Assembly (NCBI GenBank): GCA_028868535.1
Contig: JAGWUH010000003.1
Location: 80,929 to 144,928 of the forward strand
From: Sphingomonadales bacterium
GTDB lineage: Bacteria > Pseudomonadota > Alphaproteobacteria > Sphingomonadales > Sphingomonadaceae
DNA: 64,000 nt
Direction of reading: 5' to 3'
Positions 21,908-29,864 of the stretch are shown here, piece after piece. Each line of letters begins with the position of its first letter. Position 1 is the first letter of the stretch. The notes under the pieces are model-generated. The model saw only the letters and a program-made list of their open reading frames with translations, made no database searches and had not been told where the DNA came from. The position numbers were made by a program, and so were the translations under genes.

Positions 21908-22656
21908 AGCATGATCTGCCCGCCGTCGACGTTGAGGGTCTGGCCGGTGACGTAACGGCTGTCGTCGCTGGCCAGGAACAGCGCCACCGGGGCGATGTCC
22001 TGCTCGGTATCGCCGAAGTAGCGGAGAGAGATGTCGTCGATGTATTTCTGGCCCCGCTCCGGGTTCTCGGCGAAGAACTTCGCGGCGGAAGGACTGAGCG
22101 CGGCGGGGTTGATCACGTTGACGCGGATGCCGAACTGGCCCCATTCCCGCGCGGCCGAGCGCGAGAGGGCGCGAATGCCCTCCTTGTTGGCGCCATAAGC
22201 CCCGTCTCCCGGCTCGCCATAGATGCCCTGCCGGGTCCCGAAGTTGACGATCGAACCGCCGCGCTCCTTCAAGTGCGGGAACGCCGCCTGCATGTGGTAA
22301 AGCGTGCCGAACAGCCCGGAGCCGAACGTGAGATTCAGGCCTTCGTCGGTGATGTCCTCGATGCGCGCCTGACGGGTGACCTGCGCGTTGTTGACGAGGA
22401 TGTCGAGCCGACCGAAATGCTCGATCGCGGCCGCGATCGTACGCTGCGCGTCTTCCTTCCGGGCGACATCGGCGGTGACGGCGATGGCACGGCCGCCGGT
22501 CGCGACGATCCTGGCCGCCTCCCCAGCAAGCACCTCGGCACGACGCGCCGACATCACGACCGCGGCGCCCTCGCGCGCGTAGACCCGCGCGATCGCGGCA
22601 CCGATGCCGCCACTGGCGCCGGTGACGACCGCGACCTTGCCTTCAAGGCGTCCCAT
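21904..22656 (-). CDS. Short-chain dehydrogenase/reductase
   Basis: NAD(P)-dependent oxidoreductase of the classical SDR family, 250 residues. It shows the TGASGGIGAAIARVYAREG cofactor motif, LVNNAQVTRQ (NNAG variant), and the catalytic YGANK (Y and K present). Thr occupies the usual catalytic Ser position 13 residues before the Tyr (NFGTRQG), a conservative change. The C-terminus VTGQTLNVDGGQIML is typical. The ATG at 22656 has AAGGAG upstream; a second ATG at 22674 is less likely. A basic residue after the second strand (SARRAE) favours NADP. Confidence 0.92.
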   Translation of the reverse strand: MGRLEGKVAVVTGASGGIGAAIARVYAREGAAVVMSARRAEVLAGEAARIVATGGRAIAVTADVARKEDAQRTIAAAIEHFGRLDILVNNAQVTRQARIEDITDEGLNLTFGSGLFGTLYHMQAAFPHLKERGGSIVNFGTRQGIYGEPGDGAYGANKEGIRALSRSAAREWGQFGIRVNVINPAALSPSAAKFFAENPERGQKYIDDISLRYFGDTEQDIAPVALFLASDDSRYVTGQTLNVDGGQIML

Positions 22657-22670
22657 TTTTCCGTTCTCCT

Positions 22671-23180
22671 TCATATTCCTACCATCATGTTCTCGCCTGA
22701 AATATCAAAAGCAATGGCAGAGGCTCCCGGCGACGTCTCCGCGTGGGTGCGCTGAAGTCGGCGGTAGCTGAAGCGCCATTCGCCGTCTGCACCCTTCACG
22801 TAAGCCTCGTGGTAGAAACCGAAGCCGCGCAGCCACTGCTTCTCGCCATTGCGGGTCCAGAACAGATTGTCCTCCATCGCCCATACGCCGGTGGCGTGGG
22901 CGCGATCCTGGAAGGTGATCACCGAGGTATGGCAGTGGTGAACCGTGGTGACCCCCGCGAGTTGCACCGCCAGTTGCGCGGCGGCGGCCTTGCCGCCGAC
23001 GATCGGATCGGCGGTGATCGACATCGCCGTGTAGTCGTCGGTGTGGAGCGCGGCGTAAGTGTCCCAGTCCTTCAGGTCGACGGCATGGTCGCGGCGGGCC
23101 TTGAGGTGGCGGATAGCTTCCAGTTCGACGAGGCGTTCCAGATCCGTCAGGGCCAGATCGGTCAGGGCGGGGTCACTCAT
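22671..23180 (-). CDS. NTF2-like (SnoaL family) protein
   Basis: A 169-residue protein of the nuclear transport factor 2 fold, a family with many small dehydratases, isomerases and cyclases. The pattern LEAIRHLKARRDHAVDLKDWDTYAALHTDDYTAM and the following VTTVHHCHTSVITFQDRAHATGVWAMEDNLFW are typical of SnoaL-like-4 proteins. ATG at 23180 overlaps the epimerase stop by 8 nt. Reaction unknown; its place beside two dehydrogenase-fold enzymes suggests a step in the same degradative or biosynthetic route. Confidence 0.85.
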   Translation of the reverse strand: MSDPALTDLALTDLERLVELEAIRHLKARRDHAVDLKDWDTYAALHTDDYTAMSITADPIVGGKAAAAQLAVQLAGVTTVHHCHTSVITFQDRAHATGVWAMEDNLFWTRNGEKQWLRGFGFYHEAYVKGADGEWRFSYRRLQRTHAETSPGASAIAFDISGENMMVGI

Positions 23181-24099
23181 CGCTTGCTCCCAGGACGTGG
23201 TGGGCATTGCCGAGGCGCTGGTCGGCGGCTTCGAGAACGCGGCGCACGCCTTCGCGCACCGAGACCTTGCCGGGCCCCAGCAGGCGCTCCATCTTCGAAA
23301 CGTCGGCACGGATCGGCCAGGAGGTGCCGTTCTCGACGAAGATGGGTTCCTTGCCGAGTATCTCGCCGGCCATCAGGCAGTACTCCTGCGTCGTCACCAG
23401 CTCCGACCCGCCGACGTTGATGATCTCGCAGCCGACCCTGGCGATGCCGGCGCAGGCGATGGTCTTCTCGACGTAGTCGTCCTCGTAGAGCGGGGTGTGC
23501 CAGTTCTTCACGCCCGGATAGACGCTGACCGGCTTGCCTTGCGCGACGAGGTCGACGCGCTGGGTGACGCCGCCGCCGCGCGGACCGTAGAACGAGAAGA
23601 TGCGGACAATGGTGACGGGGAGCTGGTAGTCCTCGCTGAGGTGACGGAGCAAATATTCGGCGCCGATCTTGCTGGCGGCGTAGTTCTCGCCGCCGCTGTG
23701 CAGGCCGTAAGGGTCGTCCTCGCGCAGGGCGCGCTCGCCCTGGTATTCATAGAGCGAGCCGGTGCTGCCGTGGACGAAGGCGGCGCAGTCGCGATAGCGG
23801 CGGGCGAGGCGGCCGGTGGCGCCGGTGTTGACGTCGTAGGCCATGTTGCCGAACTTCGGCGGCAGCACCGCGTAGTTGATGACGACGTCGACCGATTTGG
23901 GCAGGGGCGAGAGATCGGGGTCGGCAAGGTCGAACGTCACGGCGCGGGCGCCGGCGGCCTCCATGCGGCGCTTCTGTTCCGGATCGGACCAGCGGGCGAC
24001 GGCATGGACCTCGTTGTGCTTGGCCAGTTCCGCGGCGACCGGGAAAGCGACGACGCCGCTGGCGCCGGTGACCATGATCTTGCAGCCCGACATGTTCAT
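23173..24099 (-). CDS. NAD-dependent epimerase/dehydratase family protein
   Basis: Extended SDR enzyme of 308 residues. N-terminal TGASGVVAFPVAAELAKHN is the cofactor-binding motif (GxxGxxx variant), and NYAASK supplies the catalytic Tyr and Lys, with STGSLY before it. The C-terminal part RIFSFYGPRGGG, VNVGG-like IINVGGSELVTTQE is characteristic of sugar-nucleotide epimerases, but similar proteins occur in aromatic and steroid catabolic clusters. ATG at 24099 with GAGGAGAA upstream. First gene of the four-gene minus-strand cassette, divergent from an MFS transporter. Confidence 0.88.
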   Translation of the reverse strand: MNMSGCKIMVTGASGVVAFPVAAELAKHNEVHAVARWSDPEQKRRMEAAGARAVTFDLADPDLSPLPKSVDVVINYAVLPPKFGNMAYDVNTGATGRLARRYRDCAAFVHGSTGSLYEYQGERALREDDPYGLHSGGENYAASKIGAEYLLRHLSEDYQLPVTIVRIFSFYGPRGGGVTQRVDLVAQGKPVSVYPGVKNWHTPLYEDDYVEKTIACAGIARVGCEIINVGGSELVTTQEYCLMAGEILGKEPIFVENGTSWPIRADVSKMERLLGPGKVSVREGVRRVLEAADQRLGNAHHVLGASDE

Positions 24100-24258
24100 G
24101 GCGGCTTCTCCTCTCACCTTCCGGCATCCTGACCGAGGCGCCGGACAGTCGCAAGACGGTGGCGGGGTGATCGCCCACGCGTTCCCCGGGCGCGCGGATT
24201 GCCGGGCAAGCTCGACCCCGCCATAATCCGCCGCAGAACACCACGCGGGGAGACGGTG

Positions 24259-25506
24259 ATGACGGGGACGGACGCGGGTTTTGCGCCCGGCTGGCGACAG
24301 GTCTGGGCCGGGCTGGCGTTCCTGACGGTGACGACGATGATCGCCACCAGCTACAGCGTGATCGCGGTACCGCTGGGCGAGCAGTTCCACCCCACGCGCA
24401 TGGTGCTGATGATGGCGATGACCGTGATGGCGGCGATGTCGGCCCTGCTGGCCCCGCTGCTCGGCTGGCTGATGGACCGACGCTCGTTGCGGACGATGCT
24501 GGGGATCGGATCGGCGCTGATCGCGCTGGGCTACCTGGCGTTGGGCCATGTCGCCAGTTTCGCGCAAGTGCTGGTGGTGTTCGCGGTGCTGATCGCGCCG
24601 GCGAACGTGCTGATCGGGCCGGTGGCGATCACCGTGCTGCTGTCCCGCTGGTTCGTGCGGCAGCGGGGCAAGGCATTGGGGATCGCAATCTCCGGCATCG
24701 GCCTTGGCGGGTTCGTGTTTCCGCCGCTGATCCAGCAACTGCTCAACCACTTCGGCTGGCGCGGGGCGATGCAGGCGCTGGCGCTGATCCTCGTCGTGGT
24801 GCTGGCCCCGGCGGTGCTGGCGGTGATCGACCACCCGCGCGAGCGCGGGCTGCACGCCGACGGTGCCGACGCCGACGTCGCGGCGGCGCAGGCACGCGCC
24901 GAAGGGCCGGAGCTGCCGTGGCGCGGCATCCTGTCCGATCCGAGCTTCTGGCTGCTGGCGCTGGTGGTATCGATCGTGACCGCGGGGATGAAGGGTACGG
25001 TCACCAACCTGATGCCGATCGCGCTGGACCAGCACGTCGGCAAGGACGCGGCATCGCTGCTGATCTCTGTCTATTCGGGTTCGGCGTTCATCGGCAAGCT
25101 GGGTTTCGCCTGGCTGGCCGACCGGTTCGATCCGCGGCGACTGCTGATCGCCAGCCTTTCCGGGTTCGCGCTGGGCTGCGCGATCATGCTGAAGGCCGAT
25201 GCCGGCTATGTGGCGATCGCGCTGGGCGTCGGGGTGATCGGGCTGCTGGGTGGATTGATGGTGCCGCTGCAGAGCCTGCTGACGCCGCGCATCTTCGGGG
25301 CGCGGGTGGCGGGGCGCGCCGGCGGCGCCTTGAGCATGGTGACGCTTGTCGCGCTGCTGTCGACGCCGCCGCTGTTCGGGGCGATCTTTGACCACACCGG
25401 CAGCTACTTCGCGATCTTCGTGGTCTTCGCAGGTCTGGCGGTGGCGGCGGCGCTGCTGGTGGCACCGCGCATGCGGCTGCATCCGCGCGATCTGCCGTCG
25501 GACTGA
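24259..25506 (+). CDS. MFS transporter
   Basis: A 415-residue inner-membrane transporter with 12 predicted helices. The loop 2-3 motif GWLMDRRSLRTMLGIG matches the MFS signature, as does the second-half copy WLADRFDPRRLLIA. The sequence RGKALGIAISGIGLGGFVFPPL resembles the monocarboxylate/oxalate-formate branch. ATG with GGGGAGA upstream. It is divergent from the four-gene cassette across 159 nt and may import its substrate; that link is by neighbourhood only. Confidence 0.87.
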   Translation: MTGTDAGFAPGWRQVWAGLAFLTVTTMIATSYSVIAVPLGEQFHPTRMVLMMAMTVMAAMSALLAPLLGWLMDRRSLRTMLGIGSALIALGYLALGHVASFAQVLVVFAVLIAPANVLIGPVAITVLLSRWFVRQRGKALGIAISGIGLGGFVFPPLIQQLLNHFGWRGAMQALALILVVVLAPAVLAVIDHPRERGLHADGADADVAAAQARAEGPELPWRGILSDPSFWLLALVVSIVTAGMKGTVTNLMPIALDQHVGKDAASLLISVYSGSAFIGKLGFAWLADRFDPRRLLIASLSGFALGCAIMLKADAGYVAIALGVGVIGLLGGLMVPLQSLLTPRIFGARVAGRAGGALSMVTLVALLSTPPLFGAIFDHTGSYFAIFVVFAGLAVAAALLVAPRMRLHPRDLPSD

Positions 25507-25542
25507 AGATTCCGGTCTTTACTTCCGGGGCGCCGATGCGCA

Positions 25543-25604
25543 TAGGCGAGGCGATGAACCTGCAGCTCGGCCTTACCCTGCGACTTATCCGCCCTTGGGC
25601 GTGA
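25543..25604 (+). CDS. Predicted leu operon leader peptide, probably leaderless
   Basis: A 16-codon ORF (ATG at 25554, TGA at 25602-25604) upstream of leuA encodes MNLQLGLTLRLIRPWA, with five Leu codons and one Ile codon. TAGGCG at 25543-25548 looks like the -10 element seen at other promoters here, placing transcription initiation almost at the ATG, so the leader would be leaderless. The feature spans the -10 element and the ORF. A ribosome slowed on the Leu codons would change folding of the downstream RNA (next feature). This is read directly from sequence; function is inferred. Confidence 0.7.
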
Positions 25605-25686
25605 GCTGAAGCGTCGCATCCGGCGCTCACGGCGCCCAGGGGAACAGGACAGGAGCCCGGCCGCACTGCCGATCGCACAGTGGCCG
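25594..25686 (+). promoter_or_regulatory. Predicted leuA attenuator structures
   Basis: Two stems follow the leader peptide. Stem A pairs CTTGGGCGTGAGC (25594-25606, overlapping the leader stop) with GCTCACGGCGCCCAGG (25625-25640), about 13 bp with a 3-nt bulge. Stem B pairs CGGC plus CACTG (25658-25668) with CAGTGGCCG (25678-25686), followed by ATTTC. A ribosome finishing the leader covers the left arm of stem A. The terminator T run is weak, so the mechanism could be Rho-dependent or translational. Confidence 0.5.
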
Positions 25687-25720
25687 ATTTCGCGCAGATT
25701 TCCGTTACAGAGTTCGTACC

Positions 25721-27400
25721 ATGACCATGCTCAAGGACCCTTCGGTCAAGTATCGCCCGTTCCCCCAGATCCACCTGCCTGATCGCCAGTGGCCGACGAA
25801 GGTGATCGACAAGGCGCCGCGCTGGCTCTCCACCGACCTGCGCGATGGCAACCAGTCGCTGATCGACCCCATGGGCGCGGAGAAAAAGAGCCGCTTCTTC
25901 GACATGCTGCTCAAGGTCGGCCTCAAGGAAATCGAGATCGGGTTCCCCGCGGCGGGCGCGACCGAGTACGATTTCATCCGCGGCCTCGTCGATTCCGGGC
26001 GCATTCCCGAGGACGTGCTGGTGCAGGTGCTGACGCAATCGCGCGAGGACCTGATCAAGACCTCGTTCGAGAGCCTGGCGGGCGTCCATGCCGCGATCGT
26101 CCACGTCTACAACGCGGTTTCGCCGCTGTGGCGCAACGTCGTGTTCGGGATGGAGAAGAGCGAGATCCGCGGCATTGCCGAGGCGGGCGCCAAGGTGCTG
26201 CGCGACCAGGCGGCGCGGTTCCCGCAGACGAAGTGGCACTTCGAGTACAGCCCCGAGACGTTCTCCACCGCCGAGGTCGATTTCTCGATCGAGTGCTGCG
26301 AGGCGGTGATGAAGGTGCTGGCACCGACGCCCGAACATCCGATCATCCTCAACCTGCCGGCGACGGTCGAGGCGGCGACGCCGAACGTCTATGCCGACCA
26401 GATCGAGTATTTCTGCCGCAACCTGCCTAACCGCGAAAGCGCGGTGATCAGCCTGCACACGCACAACGACCGGGGTACCGGCGTCGCCGCGGCGGAGCTG
26501 GGGCTGCTGGCGGGTGCGGACCGCGTCGAGGGCTGCCTGTTCGGCAATGGTGAGCGCACGGGGAACTGCTGCCTGGTGACCGTCGGCCTGAACCTGTACA
26601 CGCAGGGCGTTGATCCGGAGCTGGATTTCTCGGACATCGACGAGGTGATCCAGACCGTCGAGTACTGCAACCAGCTGCCGGTGCACCAGCGCCATCCCTA
26701 TGGCGGCGAACTGGTGTTCACGGCGTTTTCGGGCAGCCATCAGGACGCCATCAAGAAGGGGTTTGCGGCGCAGGAACAGCGCAACGACGAGCTCTGGGCG
26801 GTGCCCTACCTGCCGATCGACCCGGCAGACCTCGGCCGCAGCTACGAGGCCGTGATTCGCGTCAACTCGCAGAGCGGCAAGGGCGGTTTCGCCTGGGTGA
26901 TCGAGCAGGACCAGGGGCTGAAGCTGCCGAAGAAGATGCAGCCGCACTTCTCGCGGCACGTCCAGGAACTGGCCGACGAGCTGGGCCGCGAGCTTTATGC
27001 CGCCGACATCTGGGACGTGTTCCAGCGCGTCTACCACCTGAACACGCCGCAGCATTTCCAGCTCGTCGATTACGAGGAAGGCAAGGCGCCCGACGGCAGC
27101 CGCGTGTTCGCCGGCAAGATCGGCGTCGACGGGCACGAGCAGAGCGTCTCCGGGCGCGGAAATGGCCTGATCTCGTCGGTCTGCGCTACGCTGGACGAGG
27201 CGTTCGGCGTGACAATCGAGGTCCGCGACTATTCCGAGCACGCCATGGGCGCGGGATCGGATGCACGGGCGGCGGCCTATGTCGAGTGCGTCGGTCCGAA
27301 CGGCCAGGTGATCTGGGGTGTCGGCATCGACGAGGACGTGGCGACCGCCAGCGTCCGCGCAGTCCTCAGCGCGGCGAACGAGGTGGCGGCCCGCCGGTAA
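25721..27400 (+). CDS. leuA: 2-isopropylmalate synthase
   Basis: Condenses acetyl-CoA with 2-ketoisovalerate, the committed step of leucine synthesis. The 559-residue protein is the long LeuA type, with the TIM-barrel signature LSTDLRDGNQSLIDPM near residue 37, the metal-binding HTHNDRGTGVAAAELG, a GNGERTGNCCLV motif and a C-terminal LeuA allosteric dimer domain (about 440-555) for leucine feedback. ATG start. A leucine-rich leader and stem-loops precede it, and a very strong terminator follows. Confidence 0.97.
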   Translation: MTMLKDPSVKYRPFPQIHLPDRQWPTKVIDKAPRWLSTDLRDGNQSLIDPMGAEKKSRFFDMLLKVGLKEIEIGFPAAGATEYDFIRGLVDSGRIPEDVLVQVLTQSREDLIKTSFESLAGVHAAIVHVYNAVSPLWRNVVFGMEKSEIRGIAEAGAKVLRDQAARFPQTKWHFEYSPETFSTAEVDFSIECCEAVMKVLAPTPEHPIILNLPATVEAATPNVYADQIEYFCRNLPNRESAVISLHTHNDRGTGVAAAELGLLAGADRVEGCLFGNGERTGNCCLVTVGLNLYTQGVDPELDFSDIDEVIQTVEYCNQLPVHQRHPYGGELVFTAFSGSHQDAIKKGFAAQEQRNDELWAVPYLPIDPADLGRSYEAVIRVNSQSGKGGFAWVIEQDQGLKLPKKMQPHFSRHVQELADELGRELYAADIWDVFQRVYHLNTPQHFQLVDYEEGKAPDGSRVFAGKIGVDGHEQSVSGRGNGLISSVCATLDEAFGVTIEVRDYSEHAMGAGSDARAAAYVECVGPNGQVIWGVGIDEDVATASVRAVLSAANEVAARR

Positions 27401-27403
27401 GGG

Positions 27404-27450
27404 CCCGGAAACGCGCCCATGCCGGGAGTGGGCGCGTTTCCGGGGCTTTT
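27404..27450 (+). terminator. Strong intrinsic terminator after leuA
   Basis: Sixteen-base perfect stem (27404-27419 with 27429-27444; left arm CCCGGAAACGCGCCCA) with a 9-nt loop, followed by GCTTTT. It begins 4 nt after the leuA stop. Confidence 0.92.
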
Positions 27451-27510
27451 CAAACGGGCCGGTGGTCGCTAGGCGCAATTTAATCGTTCGATTAACCCGG
27501 GATTGTCGCG

Positions 27511-28458
27511 ATGGCCCTGCCTCCCCTGCTCCAGAACCTGCGCCTGCCGGTGATCGGCTCGCCGATGTTCATCATCTCCGGCCCGGAGCTGGTCCAGGCA
27601 CAGTGCCGGGCCGGAATCGTCGGCAGCTTTCCGGCGCTCAACGCGCGGCCGGCAAGCCAGCTGGACGAGTGGCTGTGCCGCCTGCGCGAGGAACGGCGCG
27701 AGGGCGACGCGCCGTTTGCGGTGAACCTGATCGTCCACAAGACCAACAACCGGCTCGACGAGGACCTGGCGCTGCTGGCGAAGCATCGCGTACCGCTCGT
27801 GATCACCTCGCTGGGCGCGCGCGAGGACGTCAACGCCGCGGTGCACGGCTGGGGCGGGATCGTGCTGCACGATGTCGTCTCCGACGCCTTTGCGCGCAAG
27901 GCGATCGAGAAGGGTGCCGACGGCCTGGTCCCGGTGGCCGCGGGCGCCGGCGGGCACGCGGGGACGCTGTCGCCGTTCGCGCTGATGCAGGAGATCCGTA
28001 CCTGGTTCGATGGGCCAGTGGCGCTTTCAGGGGCCATCGCCTGCGGGCGCTCGATCCTCGCGGCACAGGCGATGGGGGCGGACCTGGCCTACATCGGCTC
28101 GGCCTGGATCGCCACCGCCGAGGCCAATGCCCCCGCCGCGTACAAGCAGGCGGTCGTCGACGGCGGTGCATCGGACATCGTCTATTCGAACCTGTTCACC
28201 GGGGTGCACGGCAATTACCTGCGCTCCTCGATCGTCGCGGCGGGGATGGACCCGGACAACCTTCCCGTCAGCGATCCGTCGAAGATGGACTTCGGCTCGG
28301 GCGGGAACACCGCCGCCAAGGCGTGGAAGGACATCTGGGGCTCGGGCCAGGGCATCGGCGCGGTGCGCGGCGTGGCGCCGGTGGCCGAGCGGGTGGCTCA
28401 GCTCGCGGCCGAGTACGAAGCCGCCAAGGCGGAACTGGCGGCGAAGCTGCGCGGGTGA
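27511..28458 (+). CDS. Nitronate monooxygenase / NPD-family flavoenzyme
   Basis: FMN-dependent TIM-barrel enzyme of the 2-nitropropane dioxygenase family, which oxidises alkyl nitronates; some members have other roles. The 315 residues show LPVIGSPMFIISGPELV, FAVNLIVHKTNNR, VPVAAGAGGHAGTLSPFAL (the FMN-phosphate/His region) and GSAWIATAEANAPAAYKQAV. ATG start. Preceded by the leuA terminator, so it has its own promoter. It is convergent with the AHH gene, with 22 nt between. Substrate unknown. Confidence 0.88.
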   Translation: MALPPLLQNLRLPVIGSPMFIISGPELVQAQCRAGIVGSFPALNARPASQLDEWLCRLREERREGDAPFAVNLIVHKTNNRLDEDLALLAKHRVPLVITSLGAREDVNAAVHGWGGIVLHDVVSDAFARKAIEKGADGLVPVAAGAGGHAGTLSPFALMQEIRTWFDGPVALSGAIACGRSILAAQAMGADLAYIGSAWIATAEANAPAAYKQAVVDGGASDIVYSNLFTGVHGNYLRSSIVAAGMDPDNLPVSDPSKMDFGSGGNTAAKAWKDIWGSGQGIGAVRGVAPVAERVAQLAAEYEAAKAELAAKLRG

Positions 28459-28480
28459 GCGCCCTTCCCCGCCGGCCGGC

Positions 28481-29008
28481 TCAGCCGGTCGCCGGCCACA
28501 GCGCATCGACCATCGCGTCGAGGTCGCCATAATCCTGGTGACGGCCGAGCGGGTCATGGCGGTTCAGCGCCAGCGGCTTGCGGCCTGGTTCGAGCAGACG
28601 GCGGCGCAGCGCCGCCTGGAGCAGGTGCAGCCGCTGCACCGCCTCGATCCCTGCCACATCGGGTGCGCGCAGGCAGCGGACCGACCATGCCGCCTCGATC
28701 TGGCCGACGCGCTCGATAACCAGCGCGCTGTAGTGGCGATGCGGCCCGCGGTGGAGCGGCAGGCCGATCCGCACGCTGGTGGCGGCGCTGGCGGGAAGCA
28801 GCAGGCCGTTCGAGCGGAAATCGTCGAAGCCGATGCGCGACCGGCCGATCGCATCAAACAGCGGGGCGAACATCCGCAGACCGAGCAGTTGCAACGGCAA
28901 GAGGTGGTGACGCTGGAGATCGGCCTGATATGTCGGGTCGCCCGGGCGATTGACCGCGTGAAACGGCAGCGCCGGGCGGGACGGCGCTGTCCGGAGCGGT
29001 GGAGTCAA
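28481..29008 (-). CDS. AHH-type nuclease-fold protein (HNH/Endo VII superfamily)
   Basis: About 175 residues. The segment NRPGDPTYQADLQRHHLLPLQLL supplies the HH pair (here RHH where the family has AHH), followed by FDDFRSNGLLLPASA and IGLPLHRGPHRHYSALV, matching the NG-LP and LHxGxHxxY pattern of the AHH domain, known from polymorphic toxins and stand-alone nucleases. No signal peptide is evident. TTG at 29008 is the only start that joins the upstream stop (TTGA overlap of 4 bases); no good ribosome binding site is visible, so the start is uncertain. Confidence 0.7.
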   Translation of the reverse strand: MTPPLRTAPSRPALPFHAVNRPGDPTYQADLQRHHLLPLQLLGLRMFAPLFDAIGRSRIGFDDFRSNGLLLPASAATSVRIGLPLHRGPHRHYSALVIERVGQIEAAWSVRCLRAPDVAGIEAVQRLHLLQAALRRRLLEPGRKPLALNRHDPLGRHQDYGDLDAMVDALWPATG

Positions 29009-29811
29009 GCCGCCAGCGAGATCCGCACGATGCCCATGTCGCCGGCGGGATCGGCGACCAGCGCTTCGCCATCGGGCCCGGTGAAGTGGGTTTGCGTTCG
29101 CACCGGTTCCGCCCCGATCAGCGCATCGATCAGGCGCACCGCGATCCGCGCGCCGTCCCGCGACGTGCGGCCGATGCCCGGGTCGATGACGATTTCCTGC
29201 CCCGTGAAGAAACGCAGGCCCTCGCTGTTGAGGCGACCGTCGGCAGCGGTGGCGAGCGCCGTCAGCCCGAGCGCGGGGAACGCGCCGCCGGCCAGCCAGT
29301 TGGCGATCGCGCGGGCGAAGGCATCGCCGCTCATCGCGGTCCGCGCCGGGGTCCACACCACGGCGGACAGGCCCGGCAGCGCGGTCAGCACCGCGGCGAC
29401 ACCGGCGAGCGTGCGCACCACCGGCAGCAGCCGCTCCGCCCCGCGCAAGTGCGGGCCGGGCCAGAGCCGGATGGCGGCAAGCGAATCGGTGGAGAACTCG
29501 GGTTCCAGGCCATAGCGATAGGCGATGGCGGGGGCCGGCGCCGGTGGGAATGGCGCCAGGCCTTCGAGATCGAAGGTCAGTCCGTGGGCGAGCAGTTCGA
29601 GCGCGCCGGTGCCGGGGGTGCCATCGGTGACCGCGAACGGGACCGTTCCCGGAACGACCTGTCCCGCAAGGCGCGCGACCGCTTCCGCGGACGGACGATG
29701 GTCCGGCGGGTACAGGAGCGCAAGCCCGGCAAGCGCTGAGGCGTCGCTTCGGGAACTGTCGGTGGAAATGGAATGGATCCCCCGTTTGCCTGCCCTGTAG
29801 CGTGACTGCAA
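29005..29811 (-). CDS. Conserved hypothetical protein (DUF4261-like size, unassigned)
   Basis: About 268 residues, no membrane segment or signal peptide. I do not recognise a family with confidence. The sequence is protein-like with ordered segments LALLYPPDHRPSAEAVARL, GLTFDLEGLAPFPPAPAPAIAYRYG, RLWPGPHLRGAERLLPVVRTLAGVAAVLTALPGLSAVVWTPARTAMSG and a C-terminal GFDG-like DPGIGRTSRDGARIAVRLIDALIGAEPVRTQTHFTGPDGEALVA. No ATG or GTG fits near the N-terminus; TTG at 29811 is used here as the least bad start. The AHH gene overlaps its stop, which suggests that the two act together, but that is inference. Confidence 0.6.
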   Translation of the reverse strand: MQSRYRAGKRGIHSISTDSSRSDASALAGLALLYPPDHRPSAEAVARLAGQVVPGTVPFAVTDGTPGTGALELLAHGLTFDLEGLAPFPPAPAPAIAYRYGLEPEFSTDSLAAIRLWPGPHLRGAERLLPVVRTLAGVAAVLTALPGLSAVVWTPARTAMSGDAFARAIANWLAGGAFPALGLTALATAADGRLNSEGLRFFTGQEIVIDPGIGRTSRDGARIAVRLIDALIGAEPVRTQTHFTGPDGEALVADPAGDMGIVRISLAA

Positions 29812-29864
29812 TTCAAGTGTACGTCCAGTACCTCGAACCGAATGTCTTGAAATGCAACAGTCGT

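Noticed and set aside
25184..27478. A 764-codon minus-strand open frame antisense to leuA and the MFS gene
   Set aside because: It is a shadow of two well-supported genes and shows no domain.
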